Shown piece after piece: positions 34,365 to 43,201 of a stretch of DNA of 64,000 nucleotides. A model generated the notes under the pieces. The model was not told the DNA's origin. It saw only the letters and a program-made list of their open reading frames with translations, and did not search any database. This stretch comes from Solimonas sp. (GTDB taxonomy: Bacteria > Pseudomonadota > Gammaproteobacteria > Nevskiales > Nevskiaceae), in NCBI GenBank assembly GCA_030149365.1, contig JASBRP010000021.1:48377-112376 (forward strand), written 5' to 3'. How positions within the stretch are numbered: the stretch's first letter is position 1; every line of letters begins with the position of its first letter. Made by a program: the position numbers and the translations under genes.

Positions 34365-36131
34365 TTACGGCAGGACCCCGAAGCGCCGCCCTTCCACGAC
34401 AAGGTCATCCCAGGGCGCCGGCTCGGCCTTGAACTCGCCACGATCGACGGCATCGAGCAGCGTCTGGGCCGAAATTTCCCGGGAGGCTTCCTCGCGCTGC
34501 TGCAGCTGTCCCAGCCGTCGCCACTTTGGCTCCACGCCCCCGAAGACCGGCAGCCAATGGGCCCGCTCGCCGGACACCAGGATCCATTCCGCCGCGCCAT
34601 CCCGGTCCAGGTCGACGGACACCAGGTAGCAGCGCGCGGCAGGCGCCATGCATTCGGAGACATCCGAGTTCCGGTACTCCTCCGGTGTCGCCAGCAGGTC
34701 CAGCAGTCCCTGCGGCACCGACGCACCCTGCGGCCTCGCCGGCAGGCGCTGTGCCATTTGCGGCGCCGAGATCGGCTGATCCTGCCACCGCGATTCCATC
34801 TTCAGCGCGGCTTCGATCCTTGCCTGCAACAAGGGATTGGCTTGCACGCGCGGATCCTGCCGCAGGCGCTGCAAGGCCTCGATCCCAGGGCGTCCCAGGT
34901 CCCAGCGGAGATACTTGAAGTCCAGGCGGTCGAGCCGTTCGCCGGCCTGCGCCAGTTGCGAATGCAGGCTGATGGCACGCAGGTTCAGCAGCGGACTCTG
35001 GCTGGCCAGCAGCACGGCGACCAGCAGCAGCGCCAAGGCGGTATTGACCGGTGCCAGCCGCGCGAGCCAGGCGGTGCCGCGCCACAGAACCGCCACCGCG
35101 TAGCCGCCTGAATAGAGCACCGCGAAACCGATGAGGATCGCGGCCCACAGCCGATCCACGCTCCAGCCGTGCTGGCCTACGCGCAATTGCAGGGCAATGG
35201 CAGCGATGAAGGCGTAGATCGGCAGTGTCAGCAGCGCGGCGTTCACCAGCCAGCGGCCCAGGTGCCCATAGGGAGCCTCGGCCGTACCGTCCTGGTAGAC
35301 GCTGTTCACCAGCGCCACGGTGCCCAGCACCAGGCACAGCAGCAGCGAGGTGGCGCGGCGCGTGTCCCACAGCGGCTGCAGGCCGGTGAAGAACAGTGCC
35401 GCCAGGAACATCAGCGCCACCAGCGCGATCAGCGGCAGCAGCAGGCGCCCCAGTGCCAGGCAGACACGCAGCATCGAGCGCAGTGCCCCGGCCTGGTTGC
35501 GCGCCAGCACGATGCCCAGGCCAACCAGCAGGCCCGTCACCGGGTAGTAGAAGCGCTCCTCGCCGAACAGCTCGTGGAAGAAACGGATGCCGATCAGCTT
35601 GAACAGCGCGGCCCAGAGCCACAGGATCAGCCAGCCGGCACCGGTGAAGACCCCGGCCGCAGCCATCGCCTGGGCGTTGTCCCAGGCGCGGTGGTAGAGC
35701 GTGTCGTAGGGCAGGCGCCGGCCCTGCTCGCGGAAGCACTGCAGGAAGGGCAACAGCACGAACAGCGCCACGCCCAGCGCCAGCGCATAGGGCGTGAAGA
35801 TATCGCTGCAGTCGCGCGTCCAATCCGGGCTCGTGGCCGGCAAGTCCAGGCAGCTATCGCCAGTGTGGAAGGCCAGCGGCCACAGCAGCAGCGCCAGCAC
35901 CGCGCCACAGATCCAGGCGTAACGATCCCGCGCGCTGCGCAGCAGCAGGCACAGCAGGGCCGGTACGCCCAGCGACAGCGTGTAGCCCGCGCTGCGTAGC
36001 ACCGCGCCCTCACCCAGCAGCCTTTCCTGCATGGCCAGCAGCAACAGGCTGGCCACCAGGGACACCAGCACCACCGCGACCGCACCGCTGCGGTCGCTGA
36101 AGGCGGCGGGAGACTCGGCGGGCTGCGTCAT
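34365..36131 (-). CDS. DUF4153-type multi-spanning membrane protein
   Basis: 588-aa membrane protein. About 11 hydrophobic helices lie in residues 15-400 (for example VVLVSLVASLLLLAM, LALGVALFVLLPFLQCF, LLPLIALVALMFLAALFFTG), followed by a soluble C-terminal part (about 400-588) with LYLVSVDLDRDGAAEWILVSG. The helix region matches DUF4153 proteins; the soluble tail resembles a periplasmic or cytosolic appendix. Function unknown. It stands alone between the glycosyltransferase and the S9 peptidase, all on the minus strand. Confidence 0.82.
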   Translation of the reverse strand: MTQPAESPAAFSDRSGAVAVVLVSLVASLLLLAMQERLLGEGAVLRSAGYTLSLGVPALLCLLLRSARDRYAWICGAVLALLLWPLAFHTGDSCLDLPATSPDWTRDCSDIFTPYALALGVALFVLLPFLQCFREQGRRLPYDTLYHRAWDNAQAMAAAGVFTGAGWLILWLWAALFKLIGIRFFHELFGEERFYYPVTGLLVGLGIVLARNQAGALRSMLRVCLALGRLLLPLIALVALMFLAALFFTGLQPLWDTRRATSLLLCLVLGTVALVNSVYQDGTAEAPYGHLGRWLVNAALLTLPIYAFIAAIALQLRVGQHGWSVDRLWAAILIGFAVLYSGGYAVAVLWRGTAWLARLAPVNTALALLLVAVLLASQSPLLNLRAISLHSQLAQAGERLDRLDFKYLRWDLGRPGIEALQRLRQDPRVQANPLLQARIEAALKMESRWQDQPISAPQMAQRLPARPQGASVPQGLLDLLATPEEYRNSDVSECMAPAARCYLVSVDLDRDGAAEWILVSGERAHWLPVFGGVEPKWRRLGQLQQREEASREISAQTLLDAVDRGEFKAEPAPWDDLVVEGRRFGVLP

Positions 36132-36201
36132 GTCGGAGACTCCGGTGGTGGCGGCAGCCAGTGTGCCGCGCCGGCGTGCAAAACCCGTGCAGGGCTCGTG
36201 G

Positions 36202-38310
36202 CTACTTCGTGCCCATCAGCCGCTGCCGCAGGAAGGTATAGGCCAGCGCCTGCATGGTGGCGAGCTGCGCGTTGTCCGCCGCGCCACCGTGTCCACCCTC
36301 GATGTTCTCGTAGTACAGCGCCGGGTGTCCTTGCTCCAGCATGCGCGCCATCATCTTGCGCGCATGGCCGGGGTGCACGCGGTCATCGCGCGTGGAGGTC
36401 ATGAACAGCACCGGCGGATAGTCGGCGTCCTTGCGCAGGTTCTGGTACGGCGAGAAGGTCTTGATGTACTCCCACTGCGCAGGGTCGTCCGGGTCGCCGT
36501 ACTCGGCCATCCACGACGCGCCGGCCAGCAGCTTGTGGTAGCGCTGCATGTCCAGCAGCGGTACCTGGCAGACCACTGCGCCGAGCAGCTGCGGATACTG
36601 CGTCAGCATGTTGCCCACCAGCAGTCCGCCGTTGCTGCCGCCCTGAATGCCCAGATGTTTCGGCGTGGTGATCTTGCGTGCGATCAGGTCCTGCGCCACC
36701 GCGGCAAAGTCCTCGTAGGCGCGCAGGCGGCTTTGCTTCAGCGCCGCCTGGTGCCAGCGCGGGCCGTACTCGCCGCCGCCGCGGATATTGGCCACGGCGT
36801 AGACGCCGCCCGGCGTCAGCCAGCCGCGGCCCACGCCCGGGCTGTAGCCCGGCGTCAGCGAGATCTCGAAGCCGCCGTAGCCGTAGAGCAGCGTGGCGTT
36901 GCTGCCGTCCAGCGCCAGCTTCTTCCTGGACACCAGGAAGTAGGGCACCTTGGTGCCGTCGCGGCTGGCGGCGAAGTACTGCTTCACCTCCAGGCCCTTG
37001 GCGTCGAAGAAGGCCGGTGCCGCCTTCAGTGCCTCGGGCTTCTCGCCCACGCGGCCGTGAAAGAGCGTGCTGGGCGTGAGGTAGCCCGTCACCATCATGA
37101 AGAAGTCGTCGGACTCGTCGGCATCCACCCCGCCGACGCTGACCGAGCCGATGCCCGGCGCACCCGGCAGCGGCGCGCGCTTCCAGCCGTCCTTCTGCGG
37201 GGTCAGCATGAACAAACGGCTCTTCACGTCCTGCAGCACGTTGAGCAGCAGGTGGCTGCGGGTCCAGCTCACGCCCTGCAGCGAGCTGCGGGCGTCTGGC
37301 TTGAACAGCAGCGTGAAACGGCGCTGCCCTGCCATGAAGTCCTTGAAGCGGATCGCCAGCAGCGAGCCGGCGGCGTAGTCTTTCCCGCCCACCGTCCAGG
37401 GATCGCGCAACTGCACCAGCAGCCATTCGCGCTCCACGCTCTTGTCCGCCGAGTTCGGCAGATCCAGCTTGGTCAGCGCGCCCTCAGCGCCGCGCAGATA
37501 CAGCTCCTCGTTGTAGAAGGCCAGCGAGCGGATCACGAAGTCGCGTTCGTAGCCCGGCGTGTCGTCGTGGCGGGCGGCGATGTAGAGATCGTCCTTCTGC
37601 CCCTCGTAGATCGTGCGCGCCTCGGCCAGCGGCGTGCCTCGGTGCCATTCCTTCACCACGCGCGGGTAGCCGGACTCGGTCAGCGAACCCTCGCCGAAGT
37701 CGCTGTAGACGTAGACGCGGTCCTGGCTGATCCAGCTCAGCGCACCCTTGGCCTCGGGGCGGAAGAAGCCGTCCTTCACGAAGGCCTTGGTGCCCAGGTC
37801 GAACTCGCGCGTCACGTCGGCGTCGCTGCCGCCGCGCGACAGCGCCACCAGGCAGCGCGTCCAGGGCTGGCCCTGCGGCGGCCGCAGGCACTCGGCCCCA
37901 TGCCAGACCCAGTTTTCGTTCTCCGCCTGGTTCAGCGCATCCAGGTCCAGTAGCACCTCCCAGGCCGGCTGCGCCTTGCGGTACTCGTCCGGCGTGGTGC
38001 GGCGCCAGACGCCGCGCGGGTGCGTGGCGTCCTTCCAGAAGTTGTACCAGTGACCGCCCATCTGGTGGACGTCTGGAATCTTGTCCTCGGAGTCGAGGAT
38101 TGCCTTGATGTCACGCTGCAGCGGCGCGTAGGCCGGGTCGGCCTGCAGTTGCTTCAGCGTCGCCGCGTTCTGCGTGCGTACCCAGTCCAGTGCCCGGTCG
38201 CCGCCGACATCCTCCAGCCAGAGATAGGGGTCCGCGCTCACGGCCGGCTCCCCCGCGTGGGCCAGCAGGGAGAACCCGGCCAGCAGGCCGGCAACGAGGG
38301 TGCGAGACAT
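36202..38310 (-). CDS. Prolyl oligopeptidase (S9 family), exported
   Basis: 702-aa serine peptidase of family S9A. Signal peptide 1-19 (GLLAGFSLLAHAG). N-terminal beta-propeller (about 75-430) and C-terminal alpha/beta-hydrolase domain (about 440-700). Catalytic triad: Ser in IQGGSNGGLLVGN, Asp in STRDDRVHPGHARKM and His in ENIEGGHGGAAD. YGYGGFEISLTPGYSP and ANIRGGGEYGPRWH are typical of the family. It cleaves short Pro-containing peptides in the periplasm. Full length. Confidence 0.96.
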   Translation of the reverse strand: MSRTLVAGLLAGFSLLAHAGEPAVSADPYLWLEDVGGDRALDWVRTQNAATLKQLQADPAYAPLQRDIKAILDSEDKIPDVHQMGGHWYNFWKDATHPRGVWRRTTPDEYRKAQPAWEVLLDLDALNQAENENWVWHGAECLRPPQGQPWTRCLVALSRGGSDADVTREFDLGTKAFVKDGFFRPEAKGALSWISQDRVYVYSDFGEGSLTESGYPRVVKEWHRGTPLAEARTIYEGQKDDLYIAARHDDTPGYERDFVIRSLAFYNEELYLRGAEGALTKLDLPNSADKSVEREWLLVQLRDPWTVGGKDYAAGSLLAIRFKDFMAGQRRFTLLFKPDARSSLQGVSWTRSHLLLNVLQDVKSRLFMLTPQKDGWKRAPLPGAPGIGSVSVGGVDADESDDFFMMVTGYLTPSTLFHGRVGEKPEALKAAPAFFDAKGLEVKQYFAASRDGTKVPYFLVSRKKLALDGSNATLLYGYGGFEISLTPGYSPGVGRGWLTPGGVYAVANIRGGGEYGPRWHQAALKQSRLRAYEDFAAVAQDLIARKITTPKHLGIQGGSNGGLLVGNMLTQYPQLLGAVVCQVPLLDMQRYHKLLAGASWMAEYGDPDDPAQWEYIKTFSPYQNLRKDADYPPVLFMTSTRDDRVHPGHARKMMARMLEQGHPALYYENIEGGHGGAADNAQLATMQALAYTFLRQRLMGTK

Positions 38311-38422
38311 GGGAATACCGGTGAGGGACGCATCCCCGGATCATCCCACGGCCCATGGAATCCGTCATACCGGCGGATTGGAGAAAGACGCCTGCCTGCA
38401 GGAAGCGATCCGTTGGCTGGAT

Positions 38423-39037
38423 TCAGCGCTTCCTGGCCACCCGCTGCTCCCCCACCAGCAGGCCCGCCATCGACGCGAAGGTCTCGATCACCTGCTCACG
38501 CGAGACATGCGGCGCGGGGTCGCTGATGTAGCGCACGGTGGTGAACAGCACGCTATTGATCAGCACGTAGATCTTCACCTGCAGGTCCTGGATCGGCTGC
38601 TTCGGCGGGTTCTGCATCAGGTATACCGCCAGCGCCGTGTGCATCTGCGCCTCCAGTTCGTTCATGGCCGGGCCGCTGTCGAGCTGCGCCCAGTAGCGCG
38701 AGATGTGCATGTAGCGTCCGCCGTTGGCCTCCAGCAAGGTCCAGACGTCATGCAGCAGGTCGCTGACGAAGTCGTGCATGCCCTTGGGCGACAGGCTGCC
38801 CAGCTGCCGGCCCACCACCGTCTTCAGCTCGCCGGCGATCTGCTCCAGCACCGCGGCGTAGAGGTCTTCCTTGCTGTCGAAGTACTGGTAGAACGAGCCG
38901 ACGCTGACCCCGGCGCGCGCGGCGATGCGCGCCGCCGTGGCGGCCTCCAGCCCCTCTTCGGCGATGGTGATGGCCGCCGCCTCCACCAGGTCCTCGACCA
39001 TGGCACGGGAGCGGTGTTGGCGGGGCTTCTTGCGCAT
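38423..39037 (-). CDS. TetR-family regulator of the MpaB/linalool-dehydratase-like operon
   Basis: 204-aa TetR-type repressor. HTH at about 13-60 (LVEAAAITIAEEGLEAATAA, RIAARAGVSVGSFYQYFDSKEDLY); helical ligand domain after. Divergent from the DUF2236 gene, with a perfect 22-bp palindrome in the 71-bp gap, so it very likely controls that operon and itself. The targets suggest a terpenoid or other hydrophobic inducer (inference). Confidence 0.94.
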   Translation of the reverse strand: MRKKPRQHRSRAMVEDLVEAAAITIAEEGLEAATAARIAARAGVSVGSFYQYFDSKEDLYAAVLEQIAGELKTVVGRQLGSLSPKGMHDFVSDLLHDVWTLLEANGGRYMHISRYWAQLDSGPAMNELEAQMHTALAVYLMQNPPKQPIQDLQVKIYVLINSVLFTTVRYISDPAPHVSREQVIETFASMAGLLVGEQRVARKR

Positions 39038-39054
39038 GGGCCTAATGCGAATTG

Positions 39055-39076
39055 AATGCGACTAAATAGTCGCATT
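39055..39076. promoter_or_regulatory. Perfect TetR operator, 10-2-10 palindrome
   Basis: Arms AATGCGACTA (39055-39064) and TAGTCGCATT (39067-39076) around AA. It lies between the divergent tetR (start 39037) and DUF2236 (start 39109) genes. A further half-site TAATGCGA occurs at 39043-39050. The site would cover the promoter of the oxygenase-like operon. Confidence 0.8.
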
Positions 39077-39108
39077 AAGGTGGGCTCCGTACAAGAGGAG
39101 AAGACGCC

Positions 39109-39984
39109 ATGGCCGCAAAGCGGACCTGGACCTGGGCACGGGACGAGATCGCCGGCCTGGACGTGGAGCGGGATTACCACCGCATCGCCCACCTGTCGTT
39201 CGTGGTGCGCTACGGCATGCCGATGTTCCTGCACGGCCTGTTCTCGGTGGCCTTCGTCTACAACGTCGGCATGCCCGCGATGGCGCGCATCCTGCACCGC
39301 GGCGGCCGCGGCCCGATCCTGCGCGACACGCGCAAGCGCAACTTCGACTCCCTGACCTTCTTCGGCGAGCTCTACCGCCATGGCGAGGGCGAGCCCACGC
39401 GCCGCATCGTGGACCGCCTGCTGCGCATCCACGGCAACTTCCCCATCGAGAACGACATGTCGCTGTACACCCTGGCGACGCTGTCCTGCCTGCCGGAGCG
39501 CATCTCGCAGCGCTACATGGGCAGCGGCGGCCTGTCTGGGAAGGAGTGCGAAGCGCAGTACCGCTTCTGGCGTGCCATCGGCGAACTCATGCAGATCCGC
39601 GATATCCCCCCGACGCGCGCGGAGTTCCTGGCCTGGATGCGGGACTTCGAACGCCGACGCTTCGAGCCCACGGCGGAGTGCAGCGATATCACTGCCGCCC
39701 TGGCGCAGGAATGGGCGGACTACTGGCTGCCAGCCCCACTGCAGCGCTTCGGCGTCGGCGTGTTCCACGCCCTGATCGATCCCGAGCTGCGCCGCCGGTT
39801 GCGCCTGCCGGAACCCACCGCCTTCCAGAACGCCATGGCCACGCTGGGCGTGCGAGCGCTGTTCCTGGCCAAGCGCCTGCTGCCGGACCCGGCGGAACGC
39901 CACATCGCCGACTTCTTCGGCCGCGAATACGGCCGCGGCGTCCCGCAGATCGACAAGGTCGGCTACCAGGGAGACGGCACATGA
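39109..39984 (+). CDS. DUF2236 / MpaB-family oxygenase-like protein
   Basis: 291-aa protein of the DUF2236/MpaB (latex-clearing-protein-related, haem b) family. Seen: RYGMPMFLHGLFSVAFVYNVGMPAMARILHRGGRG, RKRNFDSLTFFGELYRHG and RRIVDRLLRIHGNFPIENDMSLYTLATL, the last being the most conserved part of the family, with the His of IHGNF a haem ligand candidate. No signal peptide seen. It may oxidise a hydrophobic substrate, perhaps an alkene or terpene, in step with the linalool-dehydratase-like protein encoded by the next gene (ATGA overlap 39981-39984). Substrate not known. Confidence 0.87.
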   Translation: MAAKRTWTWARDEIAGLDVERDYHRIAHLSFVVRYGMPMFLHGLFSVAFVYNVGMPAMARILHRGGRGPILRDTRKRNFDSLTFFGELYRHGEGEPTRRIVDRLLRIHGNFPIENDMSLYTLATLSCLPERISQRYMGSGGLSGKECEAQYRFWRAIGELMQIRDIPPTRAEFLAWMRDFERRRFEPTAECSDITAALAQEWADYWLPAPLQRFGVGVFHALIDPELRRRLRLPEPTAFQNAMATLGVRALFLAKRLLPDPAERHIADFFGREYGRGVPQIDKVGYQGDGT

Positions 39985-42008
39985 ACCGCTCCACCGCGAC
40001 GAACGCCTACGGCTACCGCACCCAGGGCGACCCGGTTCCCCTGATCCCCGAGGGCAAGGGCCTGGCCGGGCCGGTGACGAGCGCGCGCTGGCGCCGCACC
40101 GCGCTGGTGTATCTGGCGCTGGTGGCGCTGGGCACCGCGCTGGCCTGGGGCAGCGATCCGCAGTGGGCCTCCTTCGGCCTCGGCCTGGTCGTTCCCGGCG
40201 GTGGTTTCCTGTTCCATGCCGGCGGTGCCGGCGCCGCGCTGCTGCACGTCGGCCTGTTCGCCGGCACCGTGCTGCTGTTCCTGCTCGCGCTGTTCCTGTG
40301 GGTGGCCACCGGCAACCTGCTGGCGCCGATCCTGGTCTGGCTCGGCAGTGCCGTGGCCGCCGCCGCCATGGACCATTGGTCCGGCTCCGCCGGCATCGTC
40401 TCCATGATGGCCATGTGCCGCAGCGGCGCGCTGGCCACCACCGCCTTCTGGGCCGATGCCCGTGCCTGGCTGCCCGCCGGCGCCCTGGCTTCGCTCGGCC
40501 TCGTCGTGGTGATGATGCGCCGCCGCCTGCCCTGGCTGCGCGCCGAGCGCGAGCGCATCAACGGCTACCTCGCCGGCAAGCGCACCACCGTCACCACCGT
40601 GCTGGACACCACCAGCGGCCTGCCCCAGGTGGAGCCGCTGAAGGAACAGGACCTGCCGCTGTGGCGCTTCCTGCTGGACCGCTCGCTGCAGCCGGTGCCG
40701 GACTTCAGCGGCTTCGACATCATCGACGAGTTCCGCGAGGCGGCGAAGCGCTACCAGGTCTGCAACCTGTCCTACATGCTGGGCATGCACACCTACACGC
40801 GCACCCCGGCCTTCCGCGGCTATCTGGACCAGGGACAGCAGAACCTCGCCCGCAAGATGATGGACCACCGCCTGTGGAGCTACTGGCGCCTGGAAAACCT
40901 GTGGGGCAACCTGCGCAGCGATCCGGACCCCTTCGCCCGCGACAACATCATGTACTACGGCTGGTACGGCGGCATGCTGGGCATCGATCTCTGCAACACC
41001 GGCAACGAGCGCTTCAGCCGCCCCGGCTCCATCCGCCTGGAGCATCCGAGCGGCGAGGTCTACGAGTCCAGCTTCACCGACATCTGCCAGACCATCCGCC
41101 GCAACATGGCGGCCTCCGAGTTCTGCCTGTTCCCCTGCGAGCCGCGCTGGATCTACCCCATCTGCAACAACTTCGGCGCGCTGTCGCTCAAGTGCCATGA
41201 CCGCCATTTCGGCACCCACTGGTGGGAAGAAGTGCGCGAGCGCTACCAAGCCAGCCTGGAGAACGAGTTCGTCACGCAGAACGGCCGCATCACCGCCATC
41301 CGCGACTACTACACCGGCATGACCGTGCCGGCGCTCACCGCCACCATGGCCGACGCCGTCACTGCACTGTTCATCCACCCCGTGCTGCCGGAGCTCGCGC
41401 GCCGCAGCTGGGAGATCGTGCGGCACGACCTGATCCGCCTGCAGCGCGGCCAGGTGGAGCTCAAGGTCAACGGCTGGGACAAGATCGACTTCGGCAACTA
41501 CCGCCGCAGCCTGCTCACCACCTACGCCCTGGTCGCCGCCTCCGCCCGCGAGATGGGCGACGACGAAGTGGCCGACGGCCTGCTCGCGCGCATCGACGCC
41601 GAGTTCGAAAGCGAGGTGATCGGCGGCGTGCGCCACTACAAGGGCGGCTCGGTCAGCGCCCACGCCGTGATCCACGCCGCGCGCATCCTGCGCGGCAACG
41701 GCTTCCACGACCTGGTCTCGGTCGGCATGCCCGAGCCCTGGCGCCGCGGCCCGCTGCTGCAGGAAGCCAGCTACCCGCAGGTGCTGGTGGCCGGCGCCGT
41801 GTCCGACGGTCAGGCCCTGTTCCTGCGCCTGGCCCCCGGTGCCGGCGGCGGGCGCTTCCCGCTGGGCCTGTCGCAGCTGCGCCCCGGTGCCGAATACCGC
41901 GTGATCGGTGGCACCGAGACCAGCCTGCGCGCCGACACGCAGGGCTGCGCCAAGCTGCACGTGGACCTGGACCGCATGCAGGACCTGCGCGTGGTGCCGA
42001 TCCAGTAG
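39981..42008 (+). CDS. Linalool dehydratase/isomerase-like protein with N-terminal membrane domain
   Basis: 675-aa protein. Residues about 30-190 hold about five transmembrane helices (ALVYLALVALGTALAW, LFAGTVLLFLLALFLWVATG and others). The rest (about 215-650) is an alpha/alpha-barrel like linalool dehydratase/isomerase (Ldi): FSGFDIIDEFREAAKRYQ, NLARKMMDHRLWSYWRLENLWGNLR, RDNIMYYGW, FCLFPCEPRWIYPICNNFGAL, AVSDGQALFLRLAPG. Cys386 and Cys395 keep the 9-residue spacing of the two catalytic Cys of Castellaniella Ldi. The position where I recall the Ldi His appears to be Trp here. Ldi itself is exported and lacks the membrane part, so this is a fusion variant. Likely acts on a terpenol or related lipid at the membrane (inference). 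Confidence 0.83.
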   Translation: MNRSTATNAYGYRTQGDPVPLIPEGKGLAGPVTSARWRRTALVYLALVALGTALAWGSDPQWASFGLGLVVPGGGFLFHAGGAGAALLHVGLFAGTVLLFLLALFLWVATGNLLAPILVWLGSAVAAAAMDHWSGSAGIVSMMAMCRSGALATTAFWADARAWLPAGALASLGLVVVMMRRRLPWLRAERERINGYLAGKRTTVTTVLDTTSGLPQVEPLKEQDLPLWRFLLDRSLQPVPDFSGFDIIDEFREAAKRYQVCNLSYMLGMHTYTRTPAFRGYLDQGQQNLARKMMDHRLWSYWRLENLWGNLRSDPDPFARDNIMYYGWYGGMLGIDLCNTGNERFSRPGSIRLEHPSGEVYESSFTDICQTIRRNMAASEFCLFPCEPRWIYPICNNFGALSLKCHDRHFGTHWWEEVRERYQASLENEFVTQNGRITAIRDYYTGMTVPALTATMADAVTALFIHPVLPELARRSWEIVRHDLIRLQRGQVELKVNGWDKIDFGNYRRSLLTTYALVAASAREMGDDEVADGLLARIDAEFESEVIGGVRHYKGGSVSAHAVIHAARILRGNGFHDLVSVGMPEPWRRGPLLQEASYPQVLVAGAVSDGQALFLRLAPGAGGGRFPLGLSQLRPGAEYRVIGGTETSLRADTQGCAKLHVDLDRMQDLRVVPIQ

Positions 42009-42010
42009 CC

Positions 42011-42145
42011 ATGGCCTGCTGCATCGTCGGTTCGCTGCTCATGCTCGGTGTTGCCGGGGCGGCGCGCTGGTTGCGGCGGCATCTGCTGCGCCGGCCGGAC
42101 GTGGCGCCGGAAGCCTGGCGGCTGGAAGTACGCAACCCATCGTAG
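42011..42145 (+). CDS. Small single-helix membrane protein, third gene of the Ldi-like operon
   Basis: 44-aa open frame starting 2 nt after the Ldi-like stop: a hydrophobic N-terminal helix (ACCIVGSLLMLGVAGAARWL) followed by an Arg-rich segment and a soluble end. Its TAG stop is part of a GTAGGGTGGGC repeat, so the original end may have been altered by repeat insertion. The tight spacing supports a real gene, but its short length keeps this tentative. Confidence 0.5.
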   Translation: MACCIVGSLLMLGVAGAARWLRRHLLRRPDVAPEAWRLEVRNPS

Positions 42146-42243
42146 GGTGGGCTAAGCGCAGCGTGCCCACCATCTGCACGGAGCGGCTGGTGGGCACGCT
42201 TCGCTCGCCTAGAGGCGCCTACTTTTGGTAGCCCACCCTACGA
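42141..42243. repeat. GTAGGGTGGGC-type palindromic repeat
   Basis: CGTAGGGTGGGCTA at 42142 is inverted at its right end as TAGCCCACCCTACG (about 42229-42242), with an internal inverted pair around GTGCCCACC / GGTGGGCAC. Same family as 31319-31408. Confidence 0.8.
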
Positions 42244-42341
42244 GGGCTTTCGCCGGCATGACGAAGAGCCCTGTCCCTCGAATCACTTCCCGATCCGGCC
42301 CCTTCGGATAAGCTTCCTGTCTTCCAGGAACCCACGCCCCC

Positions 42342-43046
42342 ATGAACGTCCTCATCGTCCACGCCTATCCCGAGCCCCAGTCCTTCTGCGCCTCCATGTG
42401 CAGCACCGCCGCCGACGTGCTGCGCGAGCAGGGCCACAGCGTGGTCGTGTCGGATCTCTACCAGCAGGGCTTCAATCCCGTGGCCAGCGCCGCCGACTTC
42501 GGCACGCGCAAGAACCCGGACTACCTGACCTACGCGCTGGAGCAGCGCAGCGCCTACGAGGCCGGCAGCATCGATCCGCAGATCCGCGACGAGATCGAGA
42601 AGGTCAAGGCCTGTGACCTGCTGATCCTCAACTTCCCGCTGTTCTGGTTTTCCGTACCGGCGATCATGAAGGGCTGGATCGATCGCGTCTTCATCTCCGG
42701 CGTGTTCTACGGCGGCAAGCGCATCTACGCCCAGGGCGGCATGCGCGGCAAGAAGGCCATGGTCGCGCTGACGCTCGGCGGCCGCGAGGACATGCTCAGC
42801 GAAGGCGGCGTGCACGGCGAGCTCTCCGCCATGCTCAAGCCCATCACCCAAGGCACGCTCGGCTATGTCGGCATGGATGTGCTGCCCACCTTCGCCGCCT
42901 GGCACGTGCCTTACCTGAAGCCCGAGGCCCGTGCCGCGCTGATGGACCAGTGGCGCGCCCGCCTGGCGCCCGGCTTCGAAGGCGCCGAGCCGCTGAAGCT
43001 GCCCGACCTCGCGCTCTACGACGACGCCTTCCGCCGCAAGGGCTGA
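42342..43046 (+). CDS. NAD(P)H quinone dehydrogenase-like flavodoxin-fold protein
   Basis: 234-aa protein of the NQO1/MdaB/KefF flavodoxin-like family: FMN/FAD-binding start MNVLIVHAYPEPQSFC, LLILNFPLFWFSVPAIMKGWIDRVFISGVFYG, GKKAMVALTLGG and YVGMDVLPTFAAWHVPYL. It is expected to reduce quinones by two electrons with NAD(P)H in the cytoplasm. Full length. No signal peptide. It is followed after 155 nt by the molybdenum hydroxylase genes, and a functional link is not shown. Confidence 0.92.
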   Translation: MNVLIVHAYPEPQSFCASMCSTAADVLREQGHSVVVSDLYQQGFNPVASAADFGTRKNPDYLTYALEQRSAYEAGSIDPQIRDEIEKVKACDLLILNFPLFWFSVPAIMKGWIDRVFISGVFYGGKRIYAQGGMRGKKAMVALTLGGREDMLSEGGVHGELSAMLKPITQGTLGYVGMDVLPTFAAWHVPYLKPEARAALMDQWRARLAPGFEGAEPLKLPDLALYDDAFRRKG

Positions 43047-43201
43047 AGCGGGCCCGCTGATTGGCCCCTGCGGCGATGGCCCCTGCGGAGCCATCCGCCG
43101 ATAGTGCGCTGACCGCGAATATCACCCGGCTGTCCGGCCGCCGCCTGTGCGCGGCGCCGGGGCAGCGGCGAGCATTCGCCGCCCGCTGACCGACACCGCC
43201 G

